DNA of 64,000 bases, taken from NCBI GenBank assembly GCA_020444065.1, contig JAHLLQ010000006.1:62001-126000 (forward strand). The letters run 5' to 3'. The notes under the pieces are model-generated. The model did not search any database. It had not been told where the DNA came from and was given only the letters and a program-made list of their open reading frames with translations. A program made the translations under genes and the position numbers. Positions 17,630 to 26,900 of this stretch are shown here, one piece after another. Position 1 is the first letter of the stretch. Each line of letters begins with the position of its first letter. The stretch is from a bacterium (GTDB taxonomy: Bacteria > Sumerlaeota > Sumerlaeia > SLMS01 > JAHLLQ01).

Positions 17630-18973
17630 ATGTTCCCGATTATTGCAGTCTTACTTCTGGCAGGTGGCACGGCTCTCCTTCCCGTCCACTCCGCAAAATA
17701 CGCCAGCGAGGATTCGAATGTTTCGGACCATGCGTGCGATGTTGCGGTCTCGGACACTGGCTACACGGTCGTGGTCTGGGAGGGCTATCGCGACCAGACT
17801 CCCCCGAGTAAGAGTCAAATCTACGCGAAAATCTTCTTCACAAGTGAGAGTAGTACTCTCCTGAATGTTGCGGGGCCGACAGACAATATCGCGTACCGGA
17901 ATCCTCGTGTTGCGATGCGGGACAATGGTGGATTTGTCGTCGTCTGGGAACAGGCGGGACCAGGGGTCAGTGACTACGCAAAGGTGTACTTCCAGCGGTA
18001 CAATGAGTACGGCGTGCCCATGGGCGGGGCGACTCTGGTTCCCGTCGAGGGTGTCGATACGAATGATATCACGAATCCGGATGTAGCAATGTTCGGAAAC
18101 GGCGATTTCTACGTTGCCTGGACATACTACTTCAACACGTCGGATACCGATATCCGGTATAGAATTTTCCGCTATTCCGATGGAACTCCGTTCACAGGGG
18201 ACCTCGCCTTGGCTGAGACGGGCACACCTGAATCCGATGCCGCGGTGGCCGTCGATGTTGTTGCAAATCTACCGACCGACACATCCGTGGCAATCGCCTA
18301 TCGCGCATACGACAACAACACCTCCACCTACGCGATCAATGTGCAGCGGCTTTCCGCGGGCGGAACCAAATTGGGAAGCCCGATCACGATTCAGGGCCCC
18401 GGGCTGAGCTACGGTCCGCCGAGTATTGGCATGGATCAGAGCGGCAACTTCGCCGTTGGCTATGAGGAACTCACGCAAGACCGGACAACTTGCAGCCACT
18501 ACCAATCAAACGGGTTCTGGGATGGTGACGATTTTCTGTTCGGAGTCACGACTCCATCGATTTCGTTGGACCGAGATGGCACCGTGGTCGCCTGCACGAC
18601 GAAGTATGAGCAGGTTCGCCTGACAGAAATCCGCCCGAGCCGCGATTACTCTAGCCGAGCAATACCGGTTTTCTCAACCGGTTCCTACGAAGTGATGCCG
18701 AGCGTTTCAGTCGCCAGAAATGGTCTTCGCGCGTCGGTGGCGACGCTGGTGCGAACGACCTCGTCATCTCCCATCCCGCCAACCGTTCGGGTCAGATTCT
18801 ATAAACGTGCGGCGCAGGGGCCGGATTCCGACGGCGACGGCTTTGGGGACGCTTTCGAATCCTATTTCGGCTCAGATCCAGGGAATCCCTCGCGGATTCC
18901 CCTCGAACTCGATGAGGACCTTGATAACCACGTAAACATGAAGGATGCGATCATCAAGTACCGCAGATACTGA
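17630..18973 (+). CDS. secreted beta-propeller-like protein with Ca-binding/dockerin-like tail (copy 2)
   Basis: A 447-residue tandem paralogue of the preceding gene, starting 3 bp after its stop; its SD GGAGGTGA lies inside the end of that gene, so translation is probably coupled. A signal peptide (about 1-22) precedes propeller-like repeats with YTVVVWEG, FVVVWEQ, FYVAWTY and VAIAYRAYD. The C-terminus ends in DSDGDGFGDAFESYFGSDP (thrombospondin type 3-like Ca-binding) and a shortened dockerin-like helix (DNHVNMKDAIIKYRRY). Tail sequences diverge more than the repeats between the two copies. Function unknown. Confidence 0.82.
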   Translation: MFPIIAVLLLAGGTALLPVHSAKYASEDSNVSDHACDVAVSDTGYTVVVWEGYRDQTPPSKSQIYAKIFFTSESSTLLNVAGPTDNIAYRNPRVAMRDNGGFVVVWEQAGPGVSDYAKVYFQRYNEYGVPMGGATLVPVEGVDTNDITNPDVAMFGNGDFYVAWTYYFNTSDTDIRYRIFRYSDGTPFTGDLALAETGTPESDAAVAVDVVANLPTDTSVAIAYRAYDNNTSTYAINVQRLSAGGTKLGSPITIQGPGLSYGPPSIGMDQSGNFAVGYEELTQDRTTCSHYQSNGFWDGDDFLFGVTTPSISLDRDGTVVACTTKYEQVRLTEIRPSRDYSSRAIPVFSTGSYEVMPSVSVARNGLRASVATLVRTTSSSPIPPTVRVRFYKRAAQGPDSDGDGFGDAFESYFGSDPGNPSRIPLELDEDLDNHVNMKDAIIKYRRY

Positions 18974-19017
18974 ACTAATGATGCCACGGGTCGCCCCCAT
19001 TAATGGCCGAATATCCT

Positions 19018-19046
19018 TTGACGAGCGGGGCTGGCTCGATTAGCTA
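19018..19046 (+). promoter_or_regulatory. candidate promoter for the glycine cleavage operon
   Basis: TTGACG (19018-19023) matches a sigma-70 -35 box at 5 of 6 bases and is separated by 17 bp from TAGCTA (19041-19046), a poor -10. Its place 20 bp before the riboswitch is right. Seen by eye only; weak. Confidence 0.3.
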
Positions 19047-19065
19047 CAAACGCACATCCGGACGA

Positions 19066-19262
19066 AGTCCGCGGGAGAGACTTCCGGCCGTCGTGGCCGG
19101 AGGCGCCGAAGGGGTAAGTGGCCCTCGCAAACTCTCAGGCAAACGAACCGCGGACCGACGGGCCTCTGGAGAGCGCCGGCACCACCAGCCGGCCACCGAA
19201 GGAGCATCTCCGAAGCGCATCGCGCCGGGGAATCTCTCAGGTCCCGGGACAGAGGAGGGTAA
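19066..19262 (+). ncRNA. tandem glycine riboswitch (two aptamers)
   Basis: The leader of gcvT contains both hallmarks of the glycine aptamer twice. Aptamer 1 (about 19068-19174) has GGGAGAGAC, the core GCGCCGAAGGGG, CTCTCAGGCAAA and the closing CCTCTGGAGAG. Aptamer 2 (about 19168-19260) has GCCACCGAAGGAGC, AATCTCTCAGGTC and the closing GGACAGAGG. Helices P1/P3 are supported by GGCCG/CGGCC-type pairings. The last helix ends 60 nt before the gcvT start. In known cases glycine binding turns on expression of the cleavage system; no terminator is obvious before gcvT, so the switch may act on translation. Exact aptamer ends are approximate. Confidence 0.95.
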
Positions 19263-19318
19263 CGGCCGCCGCGCATGCGACGGTTGACTCGATTCTGCGC
19301 CCCACGGAGGTGCCCCGG

Positions 19319-20428
19319 ATGTGTGCTCTTCTCCAGACTCCCCTTCACCAATGTCATCTTGATCTGAACGCCCACATGACCGGCTTCGGCGGTTGGGACA
19401 TGCCCGTTCACTACGGCAGCCAATTGGCCGAACACGAGGCCGTCCGCAATGCCGTCGGCATGTTCGACGTCTCGCACATGGGCCAGATCCGCTTCCTGGG
19501 CGAGAACTACCTGAAGTTTCTCGCGCTGCTCGTGCCCGGAAATCCCTGGCGCCTGGCCGATGGCGGATCGCTCTACACGTGCCTGTGCAAGCCGGACGGC
19601 GGTGTGGTGGACGACTTGATCATTACACGCCTGACCGAGAAGGAAGGCTTTACGGTCGTGAACGCGGCGACCCGCGAGAAGGACGTCGCCTGGATGAAGG
19701 AACAGCGCGATGCCCTCGGATTCAAGGACGTCGAGATCATCGACGAGAGCGAACAGTGGGCGATGATCGCCGTGCAGGGCCCCGATGCCCTGGAACTGAT
19801 CGAGAAGATGATCGGGGGGCAGCGCTGGACAGAAACAAAAGCCTTCACCATGTTTACCATGACTTTGAAAGGCCGCCCTCACCTGGTTTCGCGGACCGGT
19901 TACACCGGCGAGAACGGCATCGAACTGCTCTGCCCCGCCGAGTTGGCGCCCGAATGGTGGAAGGAGTTCCTCGACGCCGGAGTTCAACCGGCCGGCCTCG
20001 GCGCACGCGACAGCTTGCGACTCGAGATGGGCTATTGCCTTTACGGCCAGGACCTGGACGAGACGATCTCGCCGGTCGAAGGCGGCATCGGATGGTCGGT
20101 CAGCCTGAAGAAGGACGATCCGTTCATCGGCCGCGAAGTTCTCGAACGCCACAAGAAGGAAGGCGCACCGCGCAAATCGGTCGGTCTGAAGATCGACTCG
20201 CGCCGTCCGCTGCGCCACGGCGATGAAGTCGCCGACGGCGAGAAGACGGTCGGCGTCGTCACATCCGGAGGCTACTCCCCCACTCTTGGTTGCGGTATCG
20301 CAATGGCGTTGGTGGAGACTGCTGCGGCCAGCAATCCGACACTGCAAATCGTGTCTCGTGGCAAAGCAATTGAGGCGAAGGTTCAACGGCCTCCGTTCGT
20401 TGAAGTGAAAAGCAAACCCATCAAGTGA
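19319..20428 (+). CDS. gcvT: glycine cleavage system T protein (aminomethyltransferase)
   Basis: A 369-residue T protein that moves the methylene group from the aminomethyl-lipoyl H protein to tetrahydrofolate and releases ammonia. The ATG at 19319 has SD GGAGGTG 7 nt upstream; a longer reading would run through the riboswitch and is rejected. Typical family segments are FGGWDMPVHYG (near the N-terminus), MFDVSHMGQ, TGYTGENGIEL and GARDSLRLEMGYCLYGQDLDE (the folate-site region), and a C-terminal barrel. The length matches the family. First gene of the gcv operon, controlled by the upstream riboswitch. Confidence 0.97.
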   Translation: MCALLQTPLHQCHLDLNAHMTGFGGWDMPVHYGSQLAEHEAVRNAVGMFDVSHMGQIRFLGENYLKFLALLVPGNPWRLADGGSLYTCLCKPDGGVVDDLIITRLTEKEGFTVVNAATREKDVAWMKEQRDALGFKDVEIIDESEQWAMIAVQGPDALELIEKMIGGQRWTETKAFTMFTMTLKGRPHLVSRTGYTGENGIELLCPAELAPEWWKEFLDAGVQPAGLGARDSLRLEMGYCLYGQDLDETISPVEGGIGWSVSLKKDDPFIGREVLERHKKEGAPRKSVGLKIDSRRPLRHGDEVADGEKTVGVVTSGGYSPTLGCGIAMALVETAAASNPTLQIVSRGKAIEAKVQRPPFVEVKSKPIK

Positions 20429-20448
20429 GTGGCTAGTCACTAGCCACT
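20428..20448 (+). other. intercistronic hairpin between gcvT and gcvH
   Basis: A perfect 9-bp inverted repeat (AGTGGCTAG, 3-nt loop TCA, CTAGCCACT) begins at the last base of the gcvT stop and ends 22 bp before the gcvH start. It is followed by TT only, so it is a poor terminator; it could stabilise or process the mRNA or cut distal expression partly. Confidence 0.55.
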
Positions 20449-20470
20449 TTACTCTCCGCAGGAGATGCAG

Positions 20471-20854
20471 ATGAACCCCACAAACGTGCTCTACACAAGC
20501 TCTCACGAATGGATTGAAGCAGATGGCGACGTCCGGAAGATGGGCGTAACAGATCACGCGCAGGAAATGCTTGGCGACATCGTGTTTGTTGAGATGCCCG
20601 AGGTCGGCAAGGTCGTGAAGCAGGGCGATGAATTGTTGACGCTCGAATCGCCGAAGGCGGCCGCCGAAGTTTATGCCCCGATCAGCGGCGAAGTCGTCGA
20701 GATCAACGAGGACCTCGAGTCCTCGCCCGACAAGATCAATCAGTCGCCTTACGAAGACGGCTGGATTGTGAAGATCCGCCCGGCAAGCGTCGATGAAGAA
20801 GCCGGCGATCTGATGGACGCCGAGGCTTACGAGAAGAAGATCGAAGAGGAGTAA
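20471..20854 (+). CDS. gcvH: glycine cleavage system H protein (lipoyl carrier)
   Basis: A 127-residue lipoyl protein that shuttles the aminomethyl group among P, T and L proteins. The ATG at 20471 (MNPTNVLYTSSHEW) has SD AGGAG 6 nt upstream; an ATG 6 bp earlier touches that SD and is less likely. The lipoylation site is Lys62 in LTLESPKAAAEV (the usual form is ESVKA). The EW near the start and SPYEDGWIVKI near the end are hallmarks. Second gene of the operon, stop 2 bp before gcvPA. Confidence 0.97.
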   Translation: MNPTNVLYTSSHEWIEADGDVRKMGVTDHAQEMLGDIVFVEMPEVGKVVKQGDELLTLESPKAAAEVYAPISGEVVEINEDLESSPDKINQSPYEDGWIVKIRPASVDEEAGDLMDAEAYEKKIEEE

Positions 20855-20856
20855 GC

Positions 20857-22215
20857 ATGGCTTACACACCCCATACAACGGCGGACATCGAAGCGATGCT
20901 CGCCGCAATCGGTGTTGATTCACTCGATGACCTGTTCAGCGACGTCCCGCCGGAGTTGATCCGCAAGGACATGCTGGAGCTGGAGCCGCGAAGCGAGTTC
21001 GAGGTCGTTCGGTACTTCGAGAAGGCCGCCGCGGAGAACCGCACGGTCGATCCCGGGCGGCTGTTCCTCGGCGCCGGGGCTTACCAGCACTACATCCCGT
21101 CCGCGGTCCGTCACCTGATCACGCGCGGCGAGTTCATGACCTGCTACACGCCGTATCAGGCAGAGGTCAGCCAGGGAACGCTGCAGGCCATCTTTGAATT
21201 CCAGTCGCACATTTGCGCGTTGACCGGGATGGACGTCGCCAACGCGTCCATGTACGACGGCGCGTCGGCCCTGGCCGAAGCGGTCCTGATGGCCGTGCGC
21301 CACACGCGGCGCGAGCTTGTCTATCTGCCGAAGACGATCCATCCGACGTATCGCACTGTCGTGGAAACGTACATGCGCGAGATCAACGTCGAGGTACGCC
21401 ACGTCGATATCGAAGATGGACGCGGCGGCTATCTGAAGGCCTTGGATAATCCCGAACCGGCAGCGGCCGTCGTTATCCAGACACCGAATTTCTTCGGCGT
21501 GCTGGAGGAGGCCGAAAACGCGCGCAAGCTGGCCGATGCGACGAAGGGTCTGCTGATCGCGGTCTGCAACCCGACGGCGCTGGCCGCGATCGAGCCGCCC
21601 GGAGCCTTCGGAGCGGATATCGCGGTCGGCGAGGCCCAGCCCCTCGGCATTCCGCTGGCGTTTGGCGGTCCGTACGCCGGCTATTTCGCCTGCAAAGAGA
21701 ACCTGATCCGGAAGATGCCCGGCCGAATTGTTGGCAAGACGACGGACGAAAACGGCATCGAAGGCTTCGTTCTGACCCTGCAGACTCGCGAACAGCACAT
21801 TCGCCGCGAGAAGGCGACCTCCAACATCTGCACGAACCAGGGCCTGTTCGCTCTGATGGCGACGATGTACATGACCTTCGTCGGCCGGGCCGGGCTGGAA
21901 GAAGTCGCCGAAACCTGTGTGGCACGCGCTCATCAGTTGGTCGACGGGCTTGAGCGGGACACAGGTGCGAGCCTCCTCTTCCCGAACGAGCCATTCTTCC
22001 ACGAGGCGGCGCTGAAGCTGCCGATCCCCGCCGAGGCTTTCCTCGATCGCATGCGCGAGGACTTCGGAATCGTTGGCGGCCTGGATCTTGGCCGTTTCTA
22101 TCCGGAGATGGAGGACGCGGTCCTGGTTTGCGCGACGGAGATGAACACGGCCGAGGATGTCGAAGCGTACATCGACGCCGCCCGCCAGGTCTTGTCTCAA
22201 GTGATGGTTTCCTGA
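20857..22215 (+). CDS. gcvPA: glycine dehydrogenase (decarboxylating) subunit 1
   Basis: A 452-residue N-terminal half of the P protein; with GcvPB it decarboxylates glycine on pyridoxal phosphate and loads the H protein. Family segments are AYQHYIPSAVRHL, TPYQAEVSQGTLQAIFEFQ, MDVANASMYDGASAL, FGGPYAGYFAC and TNQGLFALMATMYM. The catalytic lysine is in subunit 2. It starts 2 bp after gcvH (SD GAGGAG within the end of gcvH). The split P protein (PA+PB) is usual in Gram-positives, Thermotoga and many deep phyla, unlike the single long protein of Escherichia coli. Confidence 0.97.
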   Translation: MAYTPHTTADIEAMLAAIGVDSLDDLFSDVPPELIRKDMLELEPRSEFEVVRYFEKAAAENRTVDPGRLFLGAGAYQHYIPSAVRHLITRGEFMTCYTPYQAEVSQGTLQAIFEFQSHICALTGMDVANASMYDGASALAEAVLMAVRHTRRELVYLPKTIHPTYRTVVETYMREINVEVRHVDIEDGRGGYLKALDNPEPAAAVVIQTPNFFGVLEEAENARKLADATKGLLIAVCNPTALAAIEPPGAFGADIAVGEAQPLGIPLAFGGPYAGYFACKENLIRKMPGRIVGKTTDENGIEGFVLTLQTREQHIRREKATSNICTNQGLFALMATMYMTFVGRAGLEEVAETCVARAHQLVDGLERDTGASLLFPNEPFFHEAALKLPIPAEAFLDRMREDFGIVGGLDLGRFYPEMEDAVLVCATEMNTAEDVEAYIDAARQVLSQVMVS

Positions 22216-22261
22216 ACCCGCCATAAGCGACCTGATATCAAGAGAGAAGCGAACCATACAA

Positions 22262-23761
22262 ATGACGCAGATACTTCCAATGATCGATGAACGCAGCCGC
22301 GCCGGACGGCGTGGCTCGAGCCTGCCAGTGGCGGATGAAGCGACGCGACGCGCTGCGCGCGAGGCTATTCCCGAGCGCCACAAGCGGAAGAAGTCCGCCG
22401 TGCTGCCCGAGGTCTCTGAACTGGATGCGGTCCGGCATTTCACGCGTTTGTCTCAGCGCAACTTCTCCATCGACGGGCAGTTCTATCCGCTGGGCAGTTG
22501 CACGATGAAGTACAACCCCAAGGTCAACGACCAAGTCGCCAGCCTGGCGGGATTCCAGGGCCTGCACCCGCTGCAAATCGCGGACGATTGCCAGGGGACC
22601 CTGCGCCTGATGTTCGAGCTTCAGGAATTGCTGAAGCGCATCCTTGGAATGGCGGATGTCACACTGACGCCGGCCGCGGGCGCCCAGGGCGAATACACCG
22701 GCATGGCGATCATCAAGGAGTACCATCGTCGGAACGGCAATCTGGACCGGGACATCGTCCTGGTCCCGGACAGCGCACACGGGACCAACCCGGCAAGCGC
22801 GGCGCTGGCCGGATTCAAGGTCCGCACCGTGAAAAGCAACGCCGAGGGCCGCGTGGATCTGGATTCTCTGCGGGAATCCCTGGATGACAAGGTCGCGGCG
22901 ATCATGCTGACCAACCCCAATACATGCGGGGTTTTCGAGCAGGATATCCTCGAGATCGCGAAACTGGTCCACGAAGCCGGTGGACTGTTGTATTACGATG
23001 GCGCGAATCTGAACGCGATCGTGGGCCGGGTTCGCCCCGGCGACATGGGATTCGACGTCGTACACATCAACCTTCACAAGACGTTCTCGACTCCGCATGG
23101 CGGCGGAGGGCCAGGCTCCGGGGCGGTCGGCGTGGCTCCGCTGCTTTCGGCCTACCTGCCCGATCCGCATGTCGAGCGGTGCGAAGATGGGACATTTGCG
23201 CTCTCCGACAGCGACCGCGAGCACTCGATCGGTCGAATGTTGGCCTTCCACGGCAATACCGGGGTTCTCTTGCGCGCGCTGGCTTACATCCTGGCGCAGG
23301 GCGGCCCGGGGCTGAAAGATGTCGCCAACCTCTCCGTTCTGAACGCCAACTACGTGCTGAGCCAACTGCCAGAGATGTTCGAGCAGCCCTTCTCGCGCCC
23401 CTGCAAGCACGAGGCCCTCGTCACGGTCCGCCACGCCACTAAATCGAGTGGGATCAAGGCGTTCGACGTCGCAAAGCGCCTTCTTGACCTGGGCTATCAC
23501 GCGCCTACCATCTACTTCCCGCTACTGGTTCCGGAGTGCCTCTTGATCGAGCCGACGGAGACCGAGAGCCGTGAGTCGCTCGACGGATTTGTCGCTGCGA
23601 TGAAGCAGATTGCACAGGAAACAGAGGACGATCCGGAGGGCGTGAAACACTCTCCCTCGACGCTTTCCACTGGCCGATTGGACGACGCCAAAGCGGCGCG
23701 CGAAGTCAATGTTTGCTGCCAGTGGCATATCCCCGAGCGAGAGCAGTCGCCCGACAACTAA
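22262..23761 (+). CDS. gcvPB: glycine dehydrogenase (decarboxylating) subunit 2
   Basis: A 499-residue C-terminal half of the P protein. The PLP lysine is Lys273 in INLHKTFSTPHGGGGPG, and the family start MIDERSRAGRRGSSLP and LGSCTMKYNPK (78-87) are present. The Gly-rich loop following Lys273 and SAHGTNPASA (171-180) line the cofactor site. The last about 30 residues (LDDAKAAREVNVCCQW) extend slightly beyond most relatives. It is separated from gcvPA by 46 bp with SD AGAGAGAAG. No lipoamide dehydrogenase (gcvL) gene follows; it must be elsewhere. Last gene of the riboswitch operon. Confidence 0.97.
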   Translation: MTQILPMIDERSRAGRRGSSLPVADEATRRAAREAIPERHKRKKSAVLPEVSELDAVRHFTRLSQRNFSIDGQFYPLGSCTMKYNPKVNDQVASLAGFQGLHPLQIADDCQGTLRLMFELQELLKRILGMADVTLTPAAGAQGEYTGMAIIKEYHRRNGNLDRDIVLVPDSAHGTNPASAALAGFKVRTVKSNAEGRVDLDSLRESLDDKVAAIMLTNPNTCGVFEQDILEIAKLVHEAGGLLYYDGANLNAIVGRVRPGDMGFDVVHINLHKTFSTPHGGGGPGSGAVGVAPLLSAYLPDPHVERCEDGTFALSDSDREHSIGRMLAFHGNTGVLLRALAYILAQGGPGLKDVANLSVLNANYVLSQLPEMFEQPFSRPCKHEALVTVRHATKSSGIKAFDVAKRLLDLGYHAPTIYFPLLVPECLLIEPTETESRESLDGFVAAMKQIAQETEDDPEGVKHSPSTLSTGRLDDAKAAREVNVCCQWHIPEREQSPDN

Positions 23762-23938
23762 GAACGACCGTACACTTTCAAAATCGACGCCTCCTCAAAG
23801 GCTACTGACCGCCGGACAAAAGCGCTTGCGGTCAATGACCTCTGTTCCTAACTTGAGGGAACGTTGGGACCGCTGCGCCCAGGACTGGGCGGGGCGATGA
23901 TTATGTGTGTAATTAAGTTACTTTTCCCGAGGACTCAG

Positions 23939-26900
23939 ATGGCTAACTGGACGAGGAAAGCTCACTGGGCAGAAGGCCTGTTCATTCTGGTAGCGTTGAC
24001 GATTCTGCTACCCATCTCTGCGATGGCAGCCAGCACAAAGGACGCCCCCTACTTCCCCGGCTACAAGGGAGAGAAGATCCCCCTGGTCAAGTCGGACAAT
24101 TTCGTGGCGCTGCAGTATACCAGCGACACAAATCGAGGGGATCTCTATGAACTGGCCAAGATCGATTCGCGCGCACTCGGCGTCGAGCCGCTGATGACGT
24201 TGGGGTTCGCAAAGCAGATTGTCATGAAGGGCGATCGGGCCGCCGTTGAGAAGGCCCTCGGCACTCGTAGCGACCTGAGAGAGCGAATCGTCGGTGTCGA
24301 ACCGATCTTCTTCTTCTTCGGCAAAGAGGACCCGAAGATGGCCGCAACGATGACCGGCCGCGTGATGATTCACTTCGAGCAGCCCTTGTCGATCGATGCG
24401 CGGGAGAAGTTCTTCGCCGCCAATGGTCTGACCAACACAAAACGAATGCTGGATGATCTCTATTCCGCGGAGACCAGTGTTTCTCGCGCAGAAATCCCAG
24501 CCTTCAGCAATCGTCTTGCGGAAGAGAACAAATCAGTCTCGTGGGTCGAGCCCGGGATCATCATGCCAGTCAGCCTGCACTCGTCCAATGCTCTGGCTCA
24601 TCCCAACGATCCATTCATCGACCTTCAGTGGCACCTGACAAACAACGGCGACAACACTTACAAGCACCGTGGCAAGATCGACGTCGATCTTGATGTCCCT
24701 CGAACCTGGAACACCATGCCGTGGTCTGAGACCTCCGTCGCCGGGGCGCACACCGTCCCGAACTATGGCCAACGGAACCCGCCCCTGATCGTCGTTGTGT
24801 TTGATACCGGCACAGATCTGAATCATGAAGATTGGAAGATCAATACGGACGACCCCGACAATCTGCTGCCGGGAACGTCCGCTTCCGACCCGGTGAATCA
24901 GAGCGTTCTCGACACGCGCCTGGGATACGATTACGTCGACCAGGATCCCGATCCGAGTGCTGAGTTTGCGACTCCATCGGATGGTCATGGAACGTCTGTC
25001 GCCGGCATCATCGCGGCGGCTCGCAACAACGGCAAGGGCGTCTCGGGGATCGCGCCGGGCGTGAGAATTTATACCGCACGCATTATCGCGGGCGATGCGA
25101 CTTCATCGAACGAGCAAGTCGCTCAGTCGATTATCGACGTGACCGATGCGCAGATGAGTATGGGGAATCACTCCTGGGGCTTCAACCCCGGCCTCAGTTC
25201 TCCAACAATCGACGTTGCTCTGAGGTATTCCTGGGAGAGTGGCCGATTTGGATTGGGTATGCCGCACTTCTGCTCGAGCGGCAATGATGGCATGGAATTG
25301 GTCAGCTACCCAGCGAGCAGTGACTACTCGATCTCTGTTGGTGGCGTTGGCGACCGGGGAAACCGTGTTTCGTACTCGAATTATGGCGAGGCTCTCGACT
25401 TCGTCGGGCCGACTCTTTCGCTGACGGGCACGGGCATCGTGACGACCGATCTGTCCGGCCCTCCAGGGTTTGCGGGCGCCGATTCGCTCGATGTGGCCGA
25501 TCCCTTCGGAAACTACACGAAAGATTCCTACGAGTGGTTCAGCGGCACGAGCGCATCCTGTCCTGCGATCACGGGCGTCGCCGCTCTCATCATGGGTGTC
25601 GAGTCCTCCATCACTGTCACCGATCTTGTGAAGGTCATGTCGCAGACGGCTGATCGCTTCGGTGATGCACGTCGATTTGTGGGTGCAGGTTTGTCGGGCA
25701 ACAATGGACATCGTGGGCTCGATGGATACGATGCCCTCGGCCAACTGGGCTACGGTATGCCGAATCCCTACAATGCGCTGTTGAAAGACTACGCGAATAC
25801 GTATTCTCCCGCCCCATTGCGCCTGGATTATTGGCTGGAAGCACCGAAGCTCCCGAACTTTGGCGATACGATTAAGGAATTGGACATCGAGCCGACCTTC
25901 GATGAGGAGGAAGGCGTCCAACTGGTTGACGGCTCCTGTCACCCAGCCAACTTCCCGAATCTCTACGATCGAATTCAGTGCCGTAAAGACGCAGATCCAT
26001 ACTGGATCTGCTATGGCGCTGAGTATGGTGGGGATCCTGAGACTGGCAGAGTGAGAGGCGTCGACACAGATGAGGGCTTCAGCCCCATCGAGGACTTCGA
26101 GTATCCCATGTATGTCTTGGCAACACCCTATGAGTTTACTGAGGACCAGATTACGAACTGGGAATTGCAGGATTTCGTCCAGGATCCGTACATCCCGATC
26201 GGGAATCTGGAATTCTCAGACGACGCCTGGGAACCGGAGCCCCCGGGATTTGGAGCGTATCTGATGTCGACTCGGCCTTCGCTCGAACTCGCTAATACGA
26301 CGATTCGCTTCAATCCCCGTGGCATGTACCTTCCAAACTACCAGTACGTCGTGCAGAACAATGATGACGAGGATTCCGGTGGCGAGAACGAAATCGATAT
26401 CCACTATGCGTACGAACGCTGTCTCCCCGTCTTGATCCAGGTGATGGTCAAACACGAACTCGGGACTCAAAACGCGAGCGAAGAAGTTGGCACTATCCTG
26501 TCGGAAAACGATGTGATCGAGGTCTTTGGTGACGGCAACCTGCTGGGCAGAATCACCGGTGACTCCCGGACGGCAGAGAAGCCTTCGCTGATTCCCGCTG
26601 TAGAGAAGGTGACCTCGAACGAAGGTGGTGGCTCTGGCAACGAAGTATTGGTCGCCAGTTGGGGGGATATCGAGCCCTACAGGCCCCAGCTTCCAGAGAG
26701 TCAATACTACTTCAACACATACGTGTTCCAGATGCCTTACGAGTATATGGACGATGAATCGCTGCAGTTGGAGATTCGGATGACAAGTGGGAGTTCGTAC
26801 CTGCCTGTCTACGATGGCGACAATCGCGCCGACGCAGTCCGCCGCGACTACCGAGGGTTCCAGTTGGCGGACATTGCGGTTTACCAACTGACGCCCAAGG

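Noticed and set aside
19118-19318. Extension of gcvT upstream into the riboswitch
   Set aside because: The ATG at 19319 has SD GGAGGTG and a family-like N-terminus; upstream residues would encode the RNA aptamers.
19040-20923. Long minus-strand open frame (about 627 codons) across gcvT/gcvH
   Set aside because: It runs antisense to well-conserved gcvT and gcvH, passes over the riboswitch, and has no domain; it reflects codon bias in G+C-rich genes.
20920-22443. Minus-strand open frame of about 507 codons opposite gcvPA
   Set aside because: The plus strand holds gcvPA with clear family segments; the antisense translation is basic low-complexity and unrecognisable.
23806-23834. 7-bp inverted repeat (TGACCGC ... 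GCGGTCA) after gcvPB as a terminator
   Set aside because: The loop is 15 nt and no U-tract follows; too weak to call.
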